A stretch of DNA of 64,000 nt, taken from NCBI GenBank assembly GCA_030591525.1, contig JAUVAV010000010.1:1-64000 (forward strand), written 5' to 3'. This document shows, in pieces, positions 16,499-25,248 of this stretch (its first letter is position 1; the number at the start of each line of letters is the position of its first letter). Under the pieces are notes generated by a model. The model ran no database searches. It was not told the DNA's origin and worked only from the letters and a program-made list of their open reading frames with translations. This DNA is from a candidate division FCPU426 bacterium. Its GTDB lineage: Bacteria > Oederibacteriota > JAAXVQ01 > JAUVAV01. The position numbers and the translations under genes were made by a program.

Positions 16499-17494
16499 AT
16501 GGCCACGATGTATTTTGATAAGGATGCGGATTTACAAATTCTGAAGGGGAAAACTATCGCAATCCTGGGCTATGGGAGCCAGGGACATGCGCACGCTCTC
16601 AACCTTAAAGATTCCGGTTTGAAGGTCATCGCCGGAGAGCTCAAGGATTCGCCGGCCTGGAAGGCTGCCCAGCAGAGCGGAGTAGAGGTTATGACCGCCC
16701 AGGAGGCCTGCCAAGCCGCGGATATCATGATGATGCTGGTACCGGATCCGCTGCAGCCGCGGGTTTACCGGGAAGCAGTGGAACCGAATCTAAAAGAGGG
16801 GAAGGCGATCGCGTTCGCCCATGGTTTTAATATCCACTATAGCCAGATTACGCCTCCTCCCTCGGTGGATGTGTTTATGGTGGCGCCCAAAGGACCGGGT
16901 CATATGGTGCGCCGGGTTTATACTGAAGGAGGCGGGGTGCCGGCCTTGGTGGCGGTTCAGCAAAATGCCACGGGCGAGGCGTTGAAGATCGGTTTAGCCT
17001 ATGCCAAGGGCATCGGATGCACTCGGGCCGGAGTAATGGAGACCACTTTTCGCGATGAGACCGAGACTGATTTGTTCGGAGAGCAGTGCGTACTTTGCGG
17101 CGGCTTGACCGAGTTAGTAAAAGCCGGGTATGAAACTTTGGTAGAGGCGGGGTATCAGCCCGAGAATGCATATTATGAGTGTTTGCATGAGCTCAAGCTG
17201 ATCATAGACCTAATGTATGAAAACGGCATTTCCGGCATGCGGCACAGTATCTCCGAGACTGCCAAATATGGAGATATTACACGGGGCAAGCGGATCATTA
17301 CCGAACAGACCCGCCAGGAAATGAAAAAAATCCTGAAGGAGATCCAAAGCGGAGAATTTGCGCGTGAATGGATACTGGAAAACCAGGCCGGCCGGCCGGT
17401 TTATAATGCCATTTTAAACCAGGAAGCCGGGCATCCGGTCGAGACAGTCGGAAAACAGTTGCGGAGTATGATGGGGTGGATCGCAAAAAAATAA
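16499..17494 (+). CDS. ilvC: Ketol-acid reductoisomerase (class I)
   Basis: Converts acetolactate (or acetohydroxybutyrate) to the dihydroxy acid using NADPH and Mg2+. The 331 residues match class I. The nucleotide-binding motif is [40 protein letters not shown] and the metal-ligand block [19 protein letters not shown] are intact, as is the C-terminal [27 protein letters not shown] is six bases before the ATG. Confidence 0.97.
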   Translation: MATMYFDKDADLQILKGKTIAILGYGSQGHAHALNLKDSGLKVIAGELKDSPAWKAAQQSGVEVMTAQEACQAADIMMMLVPDPLQPRVYREAVEPNLKEGKAIAFAHGFNIHYSQITPPPSVDVFMVAPKGPGHMVRRVYTEGGGVPALVAVQQNATGEALKIGLAYAKGIGCTRAGVMETTFRDETETDLFGEQCVLCGGLTELVKAGYETLVEAGYQPENAYYECLHELKLIIDLMYENGISGMRHSISETAKYGDITRGKRIITEQTRQEMKKILKEIQSGEFAREWILENQAGRPVYNAILNQEAGHPVETVGKQLRSMMGWIAKK

Positions 17495-18234
17495 AACGGA
17501 CGATTTTTAAACAAACCCGGAAGCGTGTATCCAGGCCTTCGCGGGTTATGGCAAAACCCTGGCGGCGCAGTATTCCATATATATTTATGGGAACGGTGTT
17601 TATTCTGGGTTTTTGTGCTCTCTTGCTGGTGATTCAGGAAAAACTGCCCCTGGCCGGCCGGGTAGTTTTGGCTGCCATGGTCCTGGCCGGAATAGAGTAT
17701 CATTTCCGCAAATTTTCAGCCGGGCCGAGCAGCATGGAGGATGAGTTTTCCGCGCTGAGCGATATTCTCTGTTTTACCGTGGTCCCGGGGTTTCTAATTT
17801 ATGGGCTGGCTTTTCGCGGTTGGGGTATCCTGGGATTAATCGCACTGTTTATAATTATTTTTGGAGGCTTGAGCCGGCTCTCGCTTTACAAGATATATAA
17901 TCCGATAACCGTGAAGAGAGGGTTTATCGGGATTCCCTTAACCATTAACGCGGCCTTTATTTCCCTGGTAGCTCAGTTGGTGGAGCCGGGCGGCCTTGAG
18001 CCGGGATACCGGCTGGCGCTCTTGGTCGTGGTAATTGGCTTGACTTTTCTGACGGTTAGTACCATCCCCTATCCCAATCCAGCAGATCGACCGGTTATCT
18101 TTTTACTGGTGCTGTTGGCCGTGGCAACGATATTTTTAGGCCCACCGGCCGCCACGAAGATAGCGGTTTGGCTGCTGCTCGTGGGTGGGACGATTTATAT
18201 AGTTATCGCGCCATTCGGTGTGAAGAAAGGATAA
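17476..18234 (+). CDS. Degenerate PssA-like (CDP-alcohol phosphatidyltransferase fold) membrane protein
   Basis: A 252-residue integral membrane protein in the place where many bacteria carry psd-pssA between ilvC and leuA. The transmembrane plan and spacing match phosphatidylserine synthase, but the catalytic motif DGxxARx8GxxxDxxxD is broken. The DG-x-x-AR block is replaced by E74-Y75-H-F-R78-K79, and of the later G, D and D positions only the last Asp (D96 in [10 protein letters not shown]) remains. So the enzyme is unlikely to be active as a phosphatidyltransferase. The GTG start overlaps ilvC by 19 bases; an in-frame ATG at 17548 is the alternative. The assignment to the fold is by position and pattern, not by search. 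Confidence 0.6.
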   Translation: MDRKKIKRTIFKQTRKRVSRPSRVMAKPWRRSIPYIFMGTVFILGFCALLLVIQEKLPLAGRVVLAAMVLAGIEYHFRKFSAGPSSMEDEFSALSDILCFTVVPGFLIYGLAFRGWGILGLIALFIIIFGGLSRLSLYKIYNPITVKRGFIGIPLTINAAFISLVAQLVEPGGLEPGYRLALLVVVIGLTFLTVSTIPYPNPADRPVIFLLVLLAVATIFLGPPAATKIAVWLLLVGGTIYIVIAPFGVKKG

Positions 18235-18240
18235 TCAACC

Positions 18241-19797
18241 ATGCCTGAAACAGTAAAAATATTTGATACTACTTTGCGGGACGGGGAACAGTCTCCCGGG
18301 GCCAGCCTGGATAGGAACCAAAAAGTGGAGATAGCCCGGGCTTTGGAGACCTTGGGAGTGGACATAATTGAGGCGGGATTTCCTGTTTCTTCGCCAGGTG
18401 ATTTTGAAGCGGTGCGGGCTGTGACCAAAGCAGTTACAGAACCCGTAGTAGCTGGACTGGCCCGTTGCCAGAAGGCGGATATCAAGACAGCCTGGCAGGC
18501 GCTGCAGAGCGCCAGGCGGCCCCGAATTCACATCTTTCTCTCAACCTCACCCCTGCACATGAAATACAAGCTGAAGAAAAGACCAGAGGAAGTAATGCGC
18601 ATTGCGGAGAATATGACCCGTTATGCGTGTTCGCTCTGCCAGGATGTACAATTTTCGCCTGAGGATGCCACCCGTAGTGAGTTGCCTTTTCTGGCCCAGA
18701 TTGTAGAAACCGTGATTCAGGCCGGAGCCTCGACCATCAATATTCCAGATACCGTAGGTTATACCACTCCTGGGGAATTTGAGGTTTTAATTCGCGAATT
18801 GTATGCTCGAGTTCCCAGCCTCCGGCAGATTATGGTTTCCGTGCATTGCCATAATGACCTGGGCATGGCCACGGCGAATTCCCTGGCCGCAATTCGCGCG
18901 GGCGTCCGCCAGGTAGAAGGTACCATCAACGGGCTGGGAGAACGCGCGGGCAACGCGGCCCTGGAAGAGATTGTAATGGCCCTCAAGACCCGTGCAAAAT
19001 TCTACAGGGTGAGGACCAATATTCAAACCCGGCAGATCGTGCGCATATCCCGTTTGGTATCTTCAGCCACGGGTATAGTGGTTCAGCCGAACAAGGCCAT
19101 TGTGGGCGGAAATGCCTTTGCCCATGAAGCGGGAATCCACCAGGATGGGATTATTAAGCAGAGGCTGACCTATGAAATTATGAATGCCCGGGATATAGGA
19201 CTTAAGGAAAACCGGCTGGTTTTAGGCAAGCATTCCGGCCGGCACGCCTTGGCCAAAAGGCTCCGGGAATTAGGCTACCAGCTGGAGGAAAAAGAACTTC
19301 AAGGTTTTTTTGAACGCTTTAAGGAACTGGCGGATAAAAAGAAAGAGGTTTTTGATGAAGATCTGTTTGCGCTGATGGAAGAGCGCACGGGTGCGCCCAA
19401 GAAAGTCTACAGTTTGGAACACGTCCAGGCCTCTTCGGGAAGCGGCCTGGTACCCACGGCCGCGGTTCGCCTGCTTAAAGAGGGTCAAATACTTCAAGGA
19501 TCTGGAACAGGCGACGGCCCGGTGGACGCGGTGTATAAAACCATAGATGCTCTATTGGGCCGGCAGCATAAATTAACCGGTTACGCGATCCAGGCCATTA
19601 CCGGCGGAACCGACGCCCAGGGCGAGGTTACGGTTCAACTGGACAGCCATGGCCGGGTGATTACCGGCCGGGGAGCGCATACTGATATTATTGTCGCCTC
19701 AGCCAAGGCCTATATAAATGCTTTGAACCGTCTGGCTGCCATGGAGAATGTTGTACGAAAAATCCCAAATCGCCGTTCTAAGGCGGTAGCACGCTGA
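18241..19797 (+). CDS. leuA: 2-isopropylmalate synthase
   Basis: First committed step of leucine synthesis: acetyl-CoA plus 2-oxoisovalerate. The 518-residue protein begins with the HMGL-type motif FDTTLRDGEQSPGASL and has the metal-binding VHCHNDLGMATANSLAA and GNAFAHEAGIHQDG. The C-terminal 130 residues (VQASSGSGLVPTAAVRLL onward) form the LeuA dimer regulatory domain that senses leucine. The length and domain order distinguish it from homocitrate or citramalate synthases, although citramalate synthase activity cannot be fully excluded. Confidence 0.95.
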   Translation: MPETVKIFDTTLRDGEQSPGASLDRNQKVEIARALETLGVDIIEAGFPVSSPGDFEAVRAVTKAVTEPVVAGLARCQKADIKTAWQALQSARRPRIHIFLSTSPLHMKYKLKKRPEEVMRIAENMTRYACSLCQDVQFSPEDATRSELPFLAQIVETVIQAGASTINIPDTVGYTTPGEFEVLIRELYARVPSLRQIMVSVHCHNDLGMATANSLAAIRAGVRQVEGTINGLGERAGNAALEEIVMALKTRAKFYRVRTNIQTRQIVRISRLVSSATGIVVQPNKAIVGGNAFAHEAGIHQDGIIKQRLTYEIMNARDIGLKENRLVLGKHSGRHALAKRLRELGYQLEEKELQGFFERFKELADKKKEVFDEDLFALMEERTGAPKKVYSLEHVQASSGSGLVPTAAVRLLKEGQILQGSGTGDGPVDAVYKTIDALLGRQHKLTGYAIQAITGGTDAQGEVTVQLDSHGRVITGRGAHTDIIVASAKAYINALNRLAAMENVVRKIPNRRSKAVAR

Positions 19798-19823
19798 GGG
19801 ATATTTACTTTGGAGAGGGATAC

Positions 19824-20033
19824 ATGCCTAAACAAAGACTTCAGCGCAGCAAAACCAACCGGATGTTTGCAGGAGTTCTGGGAGGGCTGGCAAAATATTT
19901 TGATATTGACGCCAGCTTACTAAGGATTTTATGGGTTTTACTGACCGTGTTTACGGGATTTTTCTTAGGCATATTTGTATACTTGTGTGCCATTTTTATT
20001 ATTCCCAATCAAGTTAAAATTAATAAAAACTAA
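19824..20033 (+). CDS. PspC-domain small membrane protein
   Basis: A 69-residue protein with the complete PspC signature: basic start (KQRLQRSKTNRMFAGVLGGLAKYFDIDASLLRILWV) and one long hydrophobic segment (LLTVFTGFFLGIFVYLCAIFIIP). In other bacteria PspC domains join membrane-stress signalling. Here it sits between leuA and leuC with its own GGAGAGG site; nothing in the context explains why. Confidence 0.88.
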   Translation: MPKQRLQRSKTNRMFAGVLGGLAKYFDIDASLLRILWVLLTVFTGFFLGIFVYLCAIFIIPNQVKINKN

Positions 20034-20106
20034 GCTGCTAACTGTAATAACGGGAAAGAACTAAGTGATTACTTAGAAGCTGTGAAATAATTGATTTATA
20101 TAGATA

Positions 20107-20202
20107 TTCCCCTCCCTTGAGGGGAGGGGATGAAGGGGAGGGTGAAAATAAAACGCTTATATTACCACCCTCTCCTAGCCTCTCCCATCAAGGGAGAGGA
20201 AT
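20107..20202. repeat. CCCTCCC...GGGAGGG interspersed element
   Basis: Left hairpin CCCCTCCCTTGAGGGGAGGG followed by GATGAAGGGGAGGGTG; right half CACCCTCTCC...CCTCTCCCATCAAGGGAGAGG. The two halves are roughly inverted. A relative lies after asd (44.7 kb). It occupies most of the pspC-leuC gap. Confidence 0.7.
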
Positions 20203-20277
20203 AGACTTGTTGAATTTAAAAAAAACGATTTTTTCACAGCTTCTGACTGACTATTTACAAAAAGGAGTAGTTTGAAT

Positions 20278-21576
20278 ATGCCGCGACCCATGACAATCAG
20301 CGAGAAAATTCTGGCGCGGGCGGCCGGAAAAAAATATGTTGCGCCCGGAGAGATGATCTTGGCTCGGCTGGATCTCTGCCTGGGAAATGATATTACCGCT
20401 CCCCTGGCAATCAAGGAGTTTTACGGCAACGGCGGAAAACAGGTTTTTGATCGCAAACGAGTGGCCTTGATACACGATCATTTTACCCCCAACAAGGATA
20501 TTAAATCAGCCCAGCAGACCAAGCTCCTGCGTGAATTTGCCCACGAGCAGAAATTAAAGTATTACTGGGACCAGGGAGAGTGCGGGATTGAACACGCCCT
20601 GTTGCCGGAGCAGGGAGTAGTAGTACCCGGCGATTTAATCATTGGCGCGGATTCCCATACCTGTACTTATGGAGCCTTGGGGGCCTTTGCTACGGGCGTG
20701 GGCTCCACGGACCTGGCAGCCGCCATGTTGACCGGCCGGGCCTGGTTCCGCGTGCCTCCCAGCATCAAGCTTATATTTCGGGGGAAGATGCCCCGGGACG
20801 TAACTGCCAAGGATTTAATCCTGCTGGCCATTGCGCGTCTGGGTGTGGACGGGGCCAATTACCGGGCTTTGGAGTTCACTGGTCCGGTGATCTCCGGTCT
20901 GTCCATGGCCGGGCGTTTTACCATGAGCAATATGGCGATCGAGGCCGGGGGCAAAGCCGGACTGGTTGTGCCGGACGCTGTTACTAAGAAGTATTCTCTG
21001 GGCCGCGCTCAGCGTAAGCCTCGTTACTATGCCTCGGATGCAGACGCGGTTTACGAAAAAGTGGAGGAATTCGATGTAAGCCGGCTGGAACCTCTGGTAG
21101 CCAAGCCTCATCTGCCATCTAACGTAGAACCGGTTTCCCGGCTAAAAAATATAGTTTTAGACCAGGCTGTGATCGGTTCATGCACCAACGGCCGGATCGA
21201 GGATCTGCGCGAAGCAGCCAAGCTATTGAAAGGCAAAAAGGTTAGTTCCCGGGTGCGAACTATAATTTTTCCGGCTACCCCAACTATCTGGAAACAGGCG
21301 CTTAAGGAAGGGTTGATGGAAGTTTTCACCTCAGCCGGATGCATTATCTCGCCTCCGACCTGCGGACCCTGCCTGGGAGGGCACATGGGCGTTCTGGCAG
21401 AAGGCGAGCGCGCCGTGGCTACGACCAACCGGAATTTTGTGGGGCGCATGGGTCATACCAAGAGCGAGGTTTACCTGGCCTCGCCCGGAGTGGCCGCAGC
21501 TTCAGCCATCAAAGGGCGCTTGGCGCATCCCCAAGAGGTTCGCGGATCAAAGTGGAAGCAAGGAGTTAAGAAATAG
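20278..21576 (+). CDS. leuC: 3-isopropylmalate dehydratase, large subunit
   Basis: [4Fe-4S] aconitase-type subunit that, with LeuD, isomerises 2- to 3-isopropylmalate. About 432 residues, the shorter thermophile/archaeal-like class rather than the 466-residue enterobacterial one. The cluster cysteines are in VIGSCTNGR and PPTCGPCLGGH; GADSHTCTYGALGAFATGVGSTDLA is intact. AAAGGAG precedes both the ATG used here and a TTG two codons earlier. This class also includes homoaconitases, but the neighbouring leuA/leuD/leuB genes support the leucine role. Confidence 0.93.
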   Translation: MPRPMTISEKILARAAGKKYVAPGEMILARLDLCLGNDITAPLAIKEFYGNGGKQVFDRKRVALIHDHFTPNKDIKSAQQTKLLREFAHEQKLKYYWDQGECGIEHALLPEQGVVVPGDLIIGADSHTCTYGALGAFATGVGSTDLAAAMLTGRAWFRVPPSIKLIFRGKMPRDVTAKDLILLAIARLGVDGANYRALEFTGPVISGLSMAGRFTMSNMAIEAGGKAGLVVPDAVTKKYSLGRAQRKPRYYASDADAVYEKVEEFDVSRLEPLVAKPHLPSNVEPVSRLKNIVLDQAVIGSCTNGRIEDLREAAKLLKGKKVSSRVRTIIFPATPTIWKQALKEGLMEVFTSAGCIISPPTCGPCLGGHMGVLAEGERAVATTNRNFVGRMGHTKSEVYLASPGVAAASAIKGRLAHPQEVRGSKWKQGVKK

Positions 21577-21617
21577 TGTTGAGGCGGATCTTAGCTGGGA
21601 TATGTCACTTACAGGAC

Positions 21618-21645
21618 GTAGGGGCGACGCATGCGTCGCCCCTAC
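21618..21645. repeat. Short perfect palindrome between leuC and leuD
   Basis: The same 28-base palindrome (half-site GTAGGGGCGACGCA) as before ilvD and ilvC. Confidence 0.8.
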
Positions 21646-21702
21646 AACTACGGATGAGGCCATAACAAATGGCTGATATAATACAAAAAAGGATAAGCGA
21701 AC

Positions 21703-22203
21703 ATGAAATTTCAAGGCAAAACCTATAAATTCGGAGATAATGTCAACACTGACGAGATTATTCCGGCCCGCTATCTGAATACCAGCGATCCCCAAGAACT
21801 TGCAGCCCATGTGATGGAGGATGCGGATCCCGGTTTCCCCGGCCTGGTAAAACCGGGAGATATTGTACTGGCAGGAAGAAACTTCGGCTGCGGCTCTTCC
21901 CGCGAGCACGCGCCCCTGGCGTTAAAAACCGCGGGCGTAGCTTGCATAGTAGCCGCAAGTTTTGCCCGGATTTTCTACCGCAATGCCTTTAACATCGGGC
22001 TGCCCATCCTGGAATGTCCGGATGCCGCTTCTGAGACTCAGGCCGGGCAGAAAATAGCCATTGACGCGGGACAGGGAATAATCAAGAACCTGACTACAGG
22101 TAAAACATATCAGGTTGATCCCATCCCGCCTTTTATGCAGGAACTGGTCGCAGCCGGCGGCTTGATGGAGTATGTGAAGAGGAATTTAACCGCTAAATTT
22201 TAA
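21703..22203 (+). CDS. leuD: 3-isopropylmalate dehydratase, small subunit
   Basis: Swivelling-domain partner of LeuC, 166 residues, the short form matching the short LeuC. It has KFGDNVNTDEIIPARYL, the active-site loop GRNFGCGSSREHAPLALK and ASFARIFYRNAFNIGLP. It is the last gene of the contiguous leucine block; leuB lies about 20 kb further on. Confidence 0.95.
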   Translation: MKFQGKTYKFGDNVNTDEIIPARYLNTSDPQELAAHVMEDADPGFPGLVKPGDIVLAGRNFGCGSSREHAPLALKTAGVACIVAASFARIFYRNAFNIGLPILECPDAASETQAGQKIAIDAGQGIIKNLTTGKTYQVDPIPPFMQELVAAGGLMEYVKRNLTAKF

Positions 22204-22250
22204 TAGGTACATATGCTCCGGGGTTTGCCGCGGGGTGGAGGGCTCACTAA

Positions 22251-22652
22251 TTATCCCTTCATTCCAATTTTATCTCGAATTATGCGAACTATCTCCTCGG
22301 CTATATCTACAGAAAAGATAGCTTCATCCCGGGAAGGCTCAACTTCACTCGGAGGATAACGAACATCAATAGCGTAACCGGACAGTTCAGCACAAGCTTT
22401 ACGGAATTGATCGAGTTCCGGAAAAATTGAAATTGTCAAATCCAACAACCTTACCAATTCGTGTATTTTAGGAAATTCAATCTGCTGAAAAGTTAAAAAA
22501 GCTTTAAGCGATTTTTCCACTGCTTGTTGAGCATGAAAAGTCACGGTATCTGTAGGAGCTTCCGGGAGAAGAAGTGTCTGACGAGCTGTAATAAGATCAT
22601 TGTCAGCTTTTTTCAACCACTGATATGCGAATTCAATGTTTTGCTCGCTCAT
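22251..22652 (-). CDS. HEPN-domain protein (HEPN/MNT pair)
   Basis: A 133-residue all-helical protein with the HEPN pattern: YQWLKKADNDLITARQTLL, then TVTFHAQQAVEKSLKAFLTFQQIEFPKIHELVRLL, and a short RYPPSEVEPSRDEA segment before the last helix. In type VII-like toxin-antitoxin systems HEPN proteins are RNases or their relatives, controlled by a partner nucleotidyltransferase. Its start overlaps the end of the MNT gene upstream by 20 bases. The typical RxxxxH ribonuclease motif is not obvious, so RNase activity is unproven. Confidence 0.85.
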   Translation of the reverse strand: MSEQNIEFAYQWLKKADNDLITARQTLLLPEAPTDTVTFHAQQAVEKSLKAFLTFQQIEFPKIHELVRLLDLTISIFPELDQFRKACAELSGYAIDVRYPPSEVEPSRDEAIFSVDIAEEIVRIIRDKIGMKG

Positions 22653-22995
22653 AAACTACCTTTCCGGAACGGAATACCTCTGTAATGATATGATTAACTG
22701 TGCCATTCCAACGAGCGATTTCTTCGGGTGTATAGACTAAAATATCCATGGCACAAGGCATGGGTTTGAAAAGCAGCCGAATAGGAACTGAACGTTTGTG
22801 CGCCGGGAGATCGGTGTCCATAACGACTAAAATATCCAGGTCGCTATCCGCTGTAGATTGATTTGAGGCATAGGAGCCAAAAAGTATAATTTTAAAAGGC
22901 GAGAAATTATCAGCGATAGCTTTTATTACCAATTCAACAGAAGCCGGGGAAAATATTTTCCCCGTTTGTTGTTCTTGAAGGGAAATATGTTTCAT
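22633..22995 (-). CDS. MNT-type nucleotidyltransferase (HEPN/MNT pair)
   Basis: A 120-residue minimal nucleotidyltransferase. The catalytic motif is FGSYASNQSTADSDLDILVV (GS followed by DxD), with a third acidic position in AMDILVYTPEEI. It lies directly upstream of, and overlaps, the HEPN gene on the same strand; such partners inactivate HEPN toxins by nucleotide transfer. The ribosome site is weak. The pair sits immediately after the leucine operon, at the start of the accessory segment, in the opposite direction. Confidence 0.87.
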   Translation of the reverse strand: MKHISLQEQQTGKIFSPASVELVIKAIADNFSPFKIILFGSYASNQSTADSDLDILVVMDTDLPAHKRSVPIRLLFKPMPCAMDILVYTPEEIARWNGTVNHIITEVFRSGKVVYERAKH

Positions 22996-23193
22996 AACTA
23001 TTATGTGTCTCTTTTCAATTATTTCAATTCCTTACCTGCCCGTATGCCCAGTGGATTGCCGCGGCGTTGCCTGATTAATTTCCCGCTTTGGAAAGGTAGC
23101 CTGCCGGAAAACATATTTTACTTTAAATAAATAACTTTTGCATTATTTATTTTTCGAAACATATCACCTGCTTTTCCTTATAAATAGATCCCG

Positions 23194-23230
23194 TTAGGAG
23201 CCTGTCGGACTTAAGTCTTTTTCCCCCCTC
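23194..23230 (+). repeat. Solo end of a MITE family B element
   Basis: AGGAGCCTGTCGGACTTAAG followed by TCTTTTTCCCCC and TCGGCCTG matches the outer 45 or so bases of the family B copy at 60.5-60.7 kb (its right end read in reverse). No second end is found nearby, so this is a truncated copy. It abuts the lexA 3' end. Confidence 0.75.
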
Positions 23231-23244
23231 GGCCTGAGTGGAAA

Positions 23245-23853
23245 TCATCGTTTCTGCATCCGGCGCAGAACGCCGATGACAATACCCTGGATGCGCAGGT
23301 CTCCGGCCTCGACATAAATCGGCTGCATTCCAGTATTGGAAGGCTGGAGCCGGACGCGGCCGGCTTCGCGATAGAAGCGCTTGACAGTCGCTTCGTTTCC
23401 GATCAGCGCCACCACAATCTCGCCGTTTTCCGCCTGGCTGCGTTTTTCTATGATGATGTAGTCACCATCCATAATGTGATCCCCGATCATGGAATCGCCC
23501 TTGACGCGCAGGACAAAGGTCTCTTGGCGTCCCAGCATATCCTCAGGCAACACCATACTCTCGGGATGCTCAAGCGCCTCAATTGGTGAACCTGCGGCAA
23601 CCAAGCCTACTAGTGGTACTTCCAGCGCGCGCGGCTGCTCGTCCGGTTGTTTTAATGTAACATGGCGGGCACGCCCTCCTTCCCGGCTAAGCATGCCTTT
23701 CTCCTCCAGCGTTTTGAGATGTTTATGTACCGTTGCAACCGAGGAGAGGCCGAAGTGTTCGCCAATCTCGCGCAAGGTGGGAGCATAGCCATTAGTCTGG
23801 ATACAGGCTTGTACAAAATCCAGGATTTGTTTCTGTTTACGCGTCAGAGCCAC
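23245..23853 (-). CDS. lexA: LexA SOS repressor
   Basis: A 202-residue SOS repressor. The N-terminal winged helix reads RKQKQILDFVQACIQTNGYAPTLREI then GLSSVATVHKHLKTLEEKG; the self-cleavage site is Ala87-Gly88 (GLVAAGSP), with catalytic Ser121 (KGDSMIGD) and Lys158 (ATVKRF). All peptidase S24 residues are in place, so it should self-cleave with RecA. GTG start with GGAGG upstream. The promoter region contains CGAAC-type half-sites (see separate entry), consistent with autoregulation. Confidence 0.96.
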   Translation of the reverse strand: MALTRKQKQILDFVQACIQTNGYAPTLREIGEHFGLSSVATVHKHLKTLEEKGMLSREGGRARHVTLKQPDEQPRALEVPLVGLVAAGSPIEALEHPESMVLPEDMLGRQETFVLRVKGDSMIGDHIMDGDYIIIEKRSQAENGEIVVALIGNEATVKRFYREAGRVRLQPSNTGMQPIYVEAGDLRIQGIVIGVLRRMQKR

Positions 23854-24029
23854 CTTTCCACCTCCTTTTCCTAAATAAATTTTCCGAGATGAGTCAGAAC
23901 TGCGCTTTTTTGTTACGCCTTCGGTGAAATGAATTCGCCTGGTCTATTTTAGCAGACAACTCAAAATTCCTCTCACCCAAAGACGAACAAAAGCCAAAAA
24001 AAAATAGAATAAAAAAAGCTTCAACTCAA

Positions 24030-24058
24030 TATTTACCATTTGTTCGTATTATTGTCAA
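24030..24058 (-). promoter_or_regulatory. lexA promoter with a candidate LexA operator in the spacer
   Basis: On the minus strand: TTGACA, 17 bases, TAAATA. The spacer contains ACGAACAAATG, an imperfect match to the Gram-positive-type SOS box CGAAC-N4-GTTCG (left half exact, right half poor). A second CGAACAAAAG lies at 23984-23993 on the plus strand. The promoter is well supported; the operator is tentative. Confidence 0.5.
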
Positions 24059-24136
24059 GCAATATTTCGTAAATTATTCGCTCTACTCATCAGCTATATC
24101 CATCCTCCTGCCCCCGATAAATCCGAATTCTTATTA

Positions 24137-24166
24137 TTGACCTACTATTCCGGCTTTTGTTATACT
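24137..24166 (+). promoter_or_regulatory. Candidate sigma-70 promoter
   Basis: TTGACC, 18 bases, TATACT, about 75 bases before the small membrane protein gene. It diverges from the lexA promoter. Confidence 0.55.
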
Positions 24167-24238
24167 TTTATTAATAAATCACTGCTGTCCAAATTAACAG
24201 TACATCCTGTTTACTAATAGCTCTGGGTGGTGTTTTCT

Positions 24239-24655
24239 ATGCGGGAACTTTTTAACCGATTCTCAATTGCCTATTTTGCCGGCGCCATTGGTGGTTTGGC
24301 TTATGCTTTAATAGCATGGTTCTGTGACCAATGGGGGCTTTTTGAGTTATTTTCCGTAAAAATGAGTGTCGCCAGCCTGAGCTGGACTTATTTGGCCCAA
24401 CGGATTTTAAAAGGGTCTTTATGGGCGCTATTATTAGTGTTGTTGGGCCCTTTTTTCCGGGCCCGGGGCGCTTTACTGGGTTTGATATTAAGTCTTCTGC
24501 CCAGCACCTATGTTTTATTGGTTTATTATCCTGGTCATAATTTGGGTTTTTTGGGATGGGACAAGGGGCCGCTTACATTTATGTTTGTTTTACTATTTAA
24601 TGCGGCATGGGGGTTTATTGCCGGCGGCATATATGCCAAGCATTATCGTGCTTGA
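24239..24655 (+). CDS. Small integral membrane protein of unknown function
   Basis: A 138-residue protein with four predicted transmembrane segments (FAGAIGGLAYALIAWFC, SLWALLLVLLGPFF, LLGLILSLLPSTYVLLVYY, FMFVLLFNAAWGFIAGGIY). I do not recognise a family. The ATG after GGTGGTG is preferred over an in-frame GTG four codons upstream. It has its own promoter and is divergent from lexA, but no SOS link can be claimed. Confidence 0.6.
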   Translation: MRELFNRFSIAYFAGAIGGLAYALIAWFCDQWGLFELFSVKMSVASLSWTYLAQRILKGSLWALLLVLLGPFFRARGALLGLILSLLPSTYVLLVYYPGHNLGFLGWDKGPLTFMFVLLFNAAWGFIAGGIYAKHYRA

Positions 24656-24779
24656 TATATTTTTTCCATGGGCCGACCCCGCCAACTCCCAGGATGGTTA
24701 ATCAGCACACCCTATAATTTGGTTTTTCAGTACTCTCAATATTAGGTTATCAAATAATTAGGAGGAAAGGAGCAGAGAA

Positions 24780-25022
24780 ATGCAATTAATCATCATCAAA
24801 TTAAAATCAAGAAGCTCCCAAGCTGTGAAAGTGCAGGAAGTATTAACTAAGCATGGTGGTGATATTCAGGTGCGATTAGGGTTGCATGGGGCAGCGGCGG
24901 ATAATGGCGATGAGGACGGTTTGATTATCCTGAAAGTAAAATCTGATCAAAGTGTGGTTAATAGTCTTGTTTCAGATCTTAATAGCGCAGGACAGGTCGA
25001 AATCAAAAATGTTTCCTTTTAA
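24780..25022 (+). CDS. Small ACT-like/ferredoxin-like fold protein
   Basis: An 80-residue soluble protein. The beta-alpha-beta pattern (MQLIIIKLKSRSSQAVKVQEVLTKHGGDIQVRLG ... DGLIILKVKSDQSVVNSLVSDLNSAG) resembles small ACT-like regulators of the TM1266 type, which bind small ligands. That is pattern-based and weak. AGGAGGAAAGG lies just upstream. It may be co-transcribed with the membrane protein gene. Confidence 0.55.
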   Translation: MQLIIIKLKSRSSQAVKVQEVLTKHGGDIQVRLGLHGAAADNGDEDGLIILKVKSDQSVVNSLVSDLNSAGQVEIKNVSF

Positions 25023-25039
25023 ATCCGGTATGTCATTGC

Positions 25040-25182
25040 CTAGGAGCCTGTCGGACTTTGTTGTTGACTTATGATATAATGACAGCAGTTTCCCCCTTTT
25101 TGAAAAGGGGGAAGTTAAGTAAAAATGCAATTTAATACTCAGATTGACTTTTTTAACGCTGCTAAGTCCGACAGGCTCCTAG
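25040..25182. mobile_element. MITE family B, complete copy
   Basis: A 143-base element with perfect terminal inverted repeats GAGCCTGTCGGACTT / AAGTCCGACAGGCTC, flanked on both sides by CTAG (probable target duplication). The interior holds a TTTCCCCCTTTTTGAAAAAGGGGGAA-like hairpin. No coding capacity. Confidence 0.85.
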
Positions 25183-25248
25183 GGTGACGAAATTAAATAT
25201 TTTATGGTCGCCGGATATTCCCGGGGGCATAGGCACGTCCCCCTGCTT

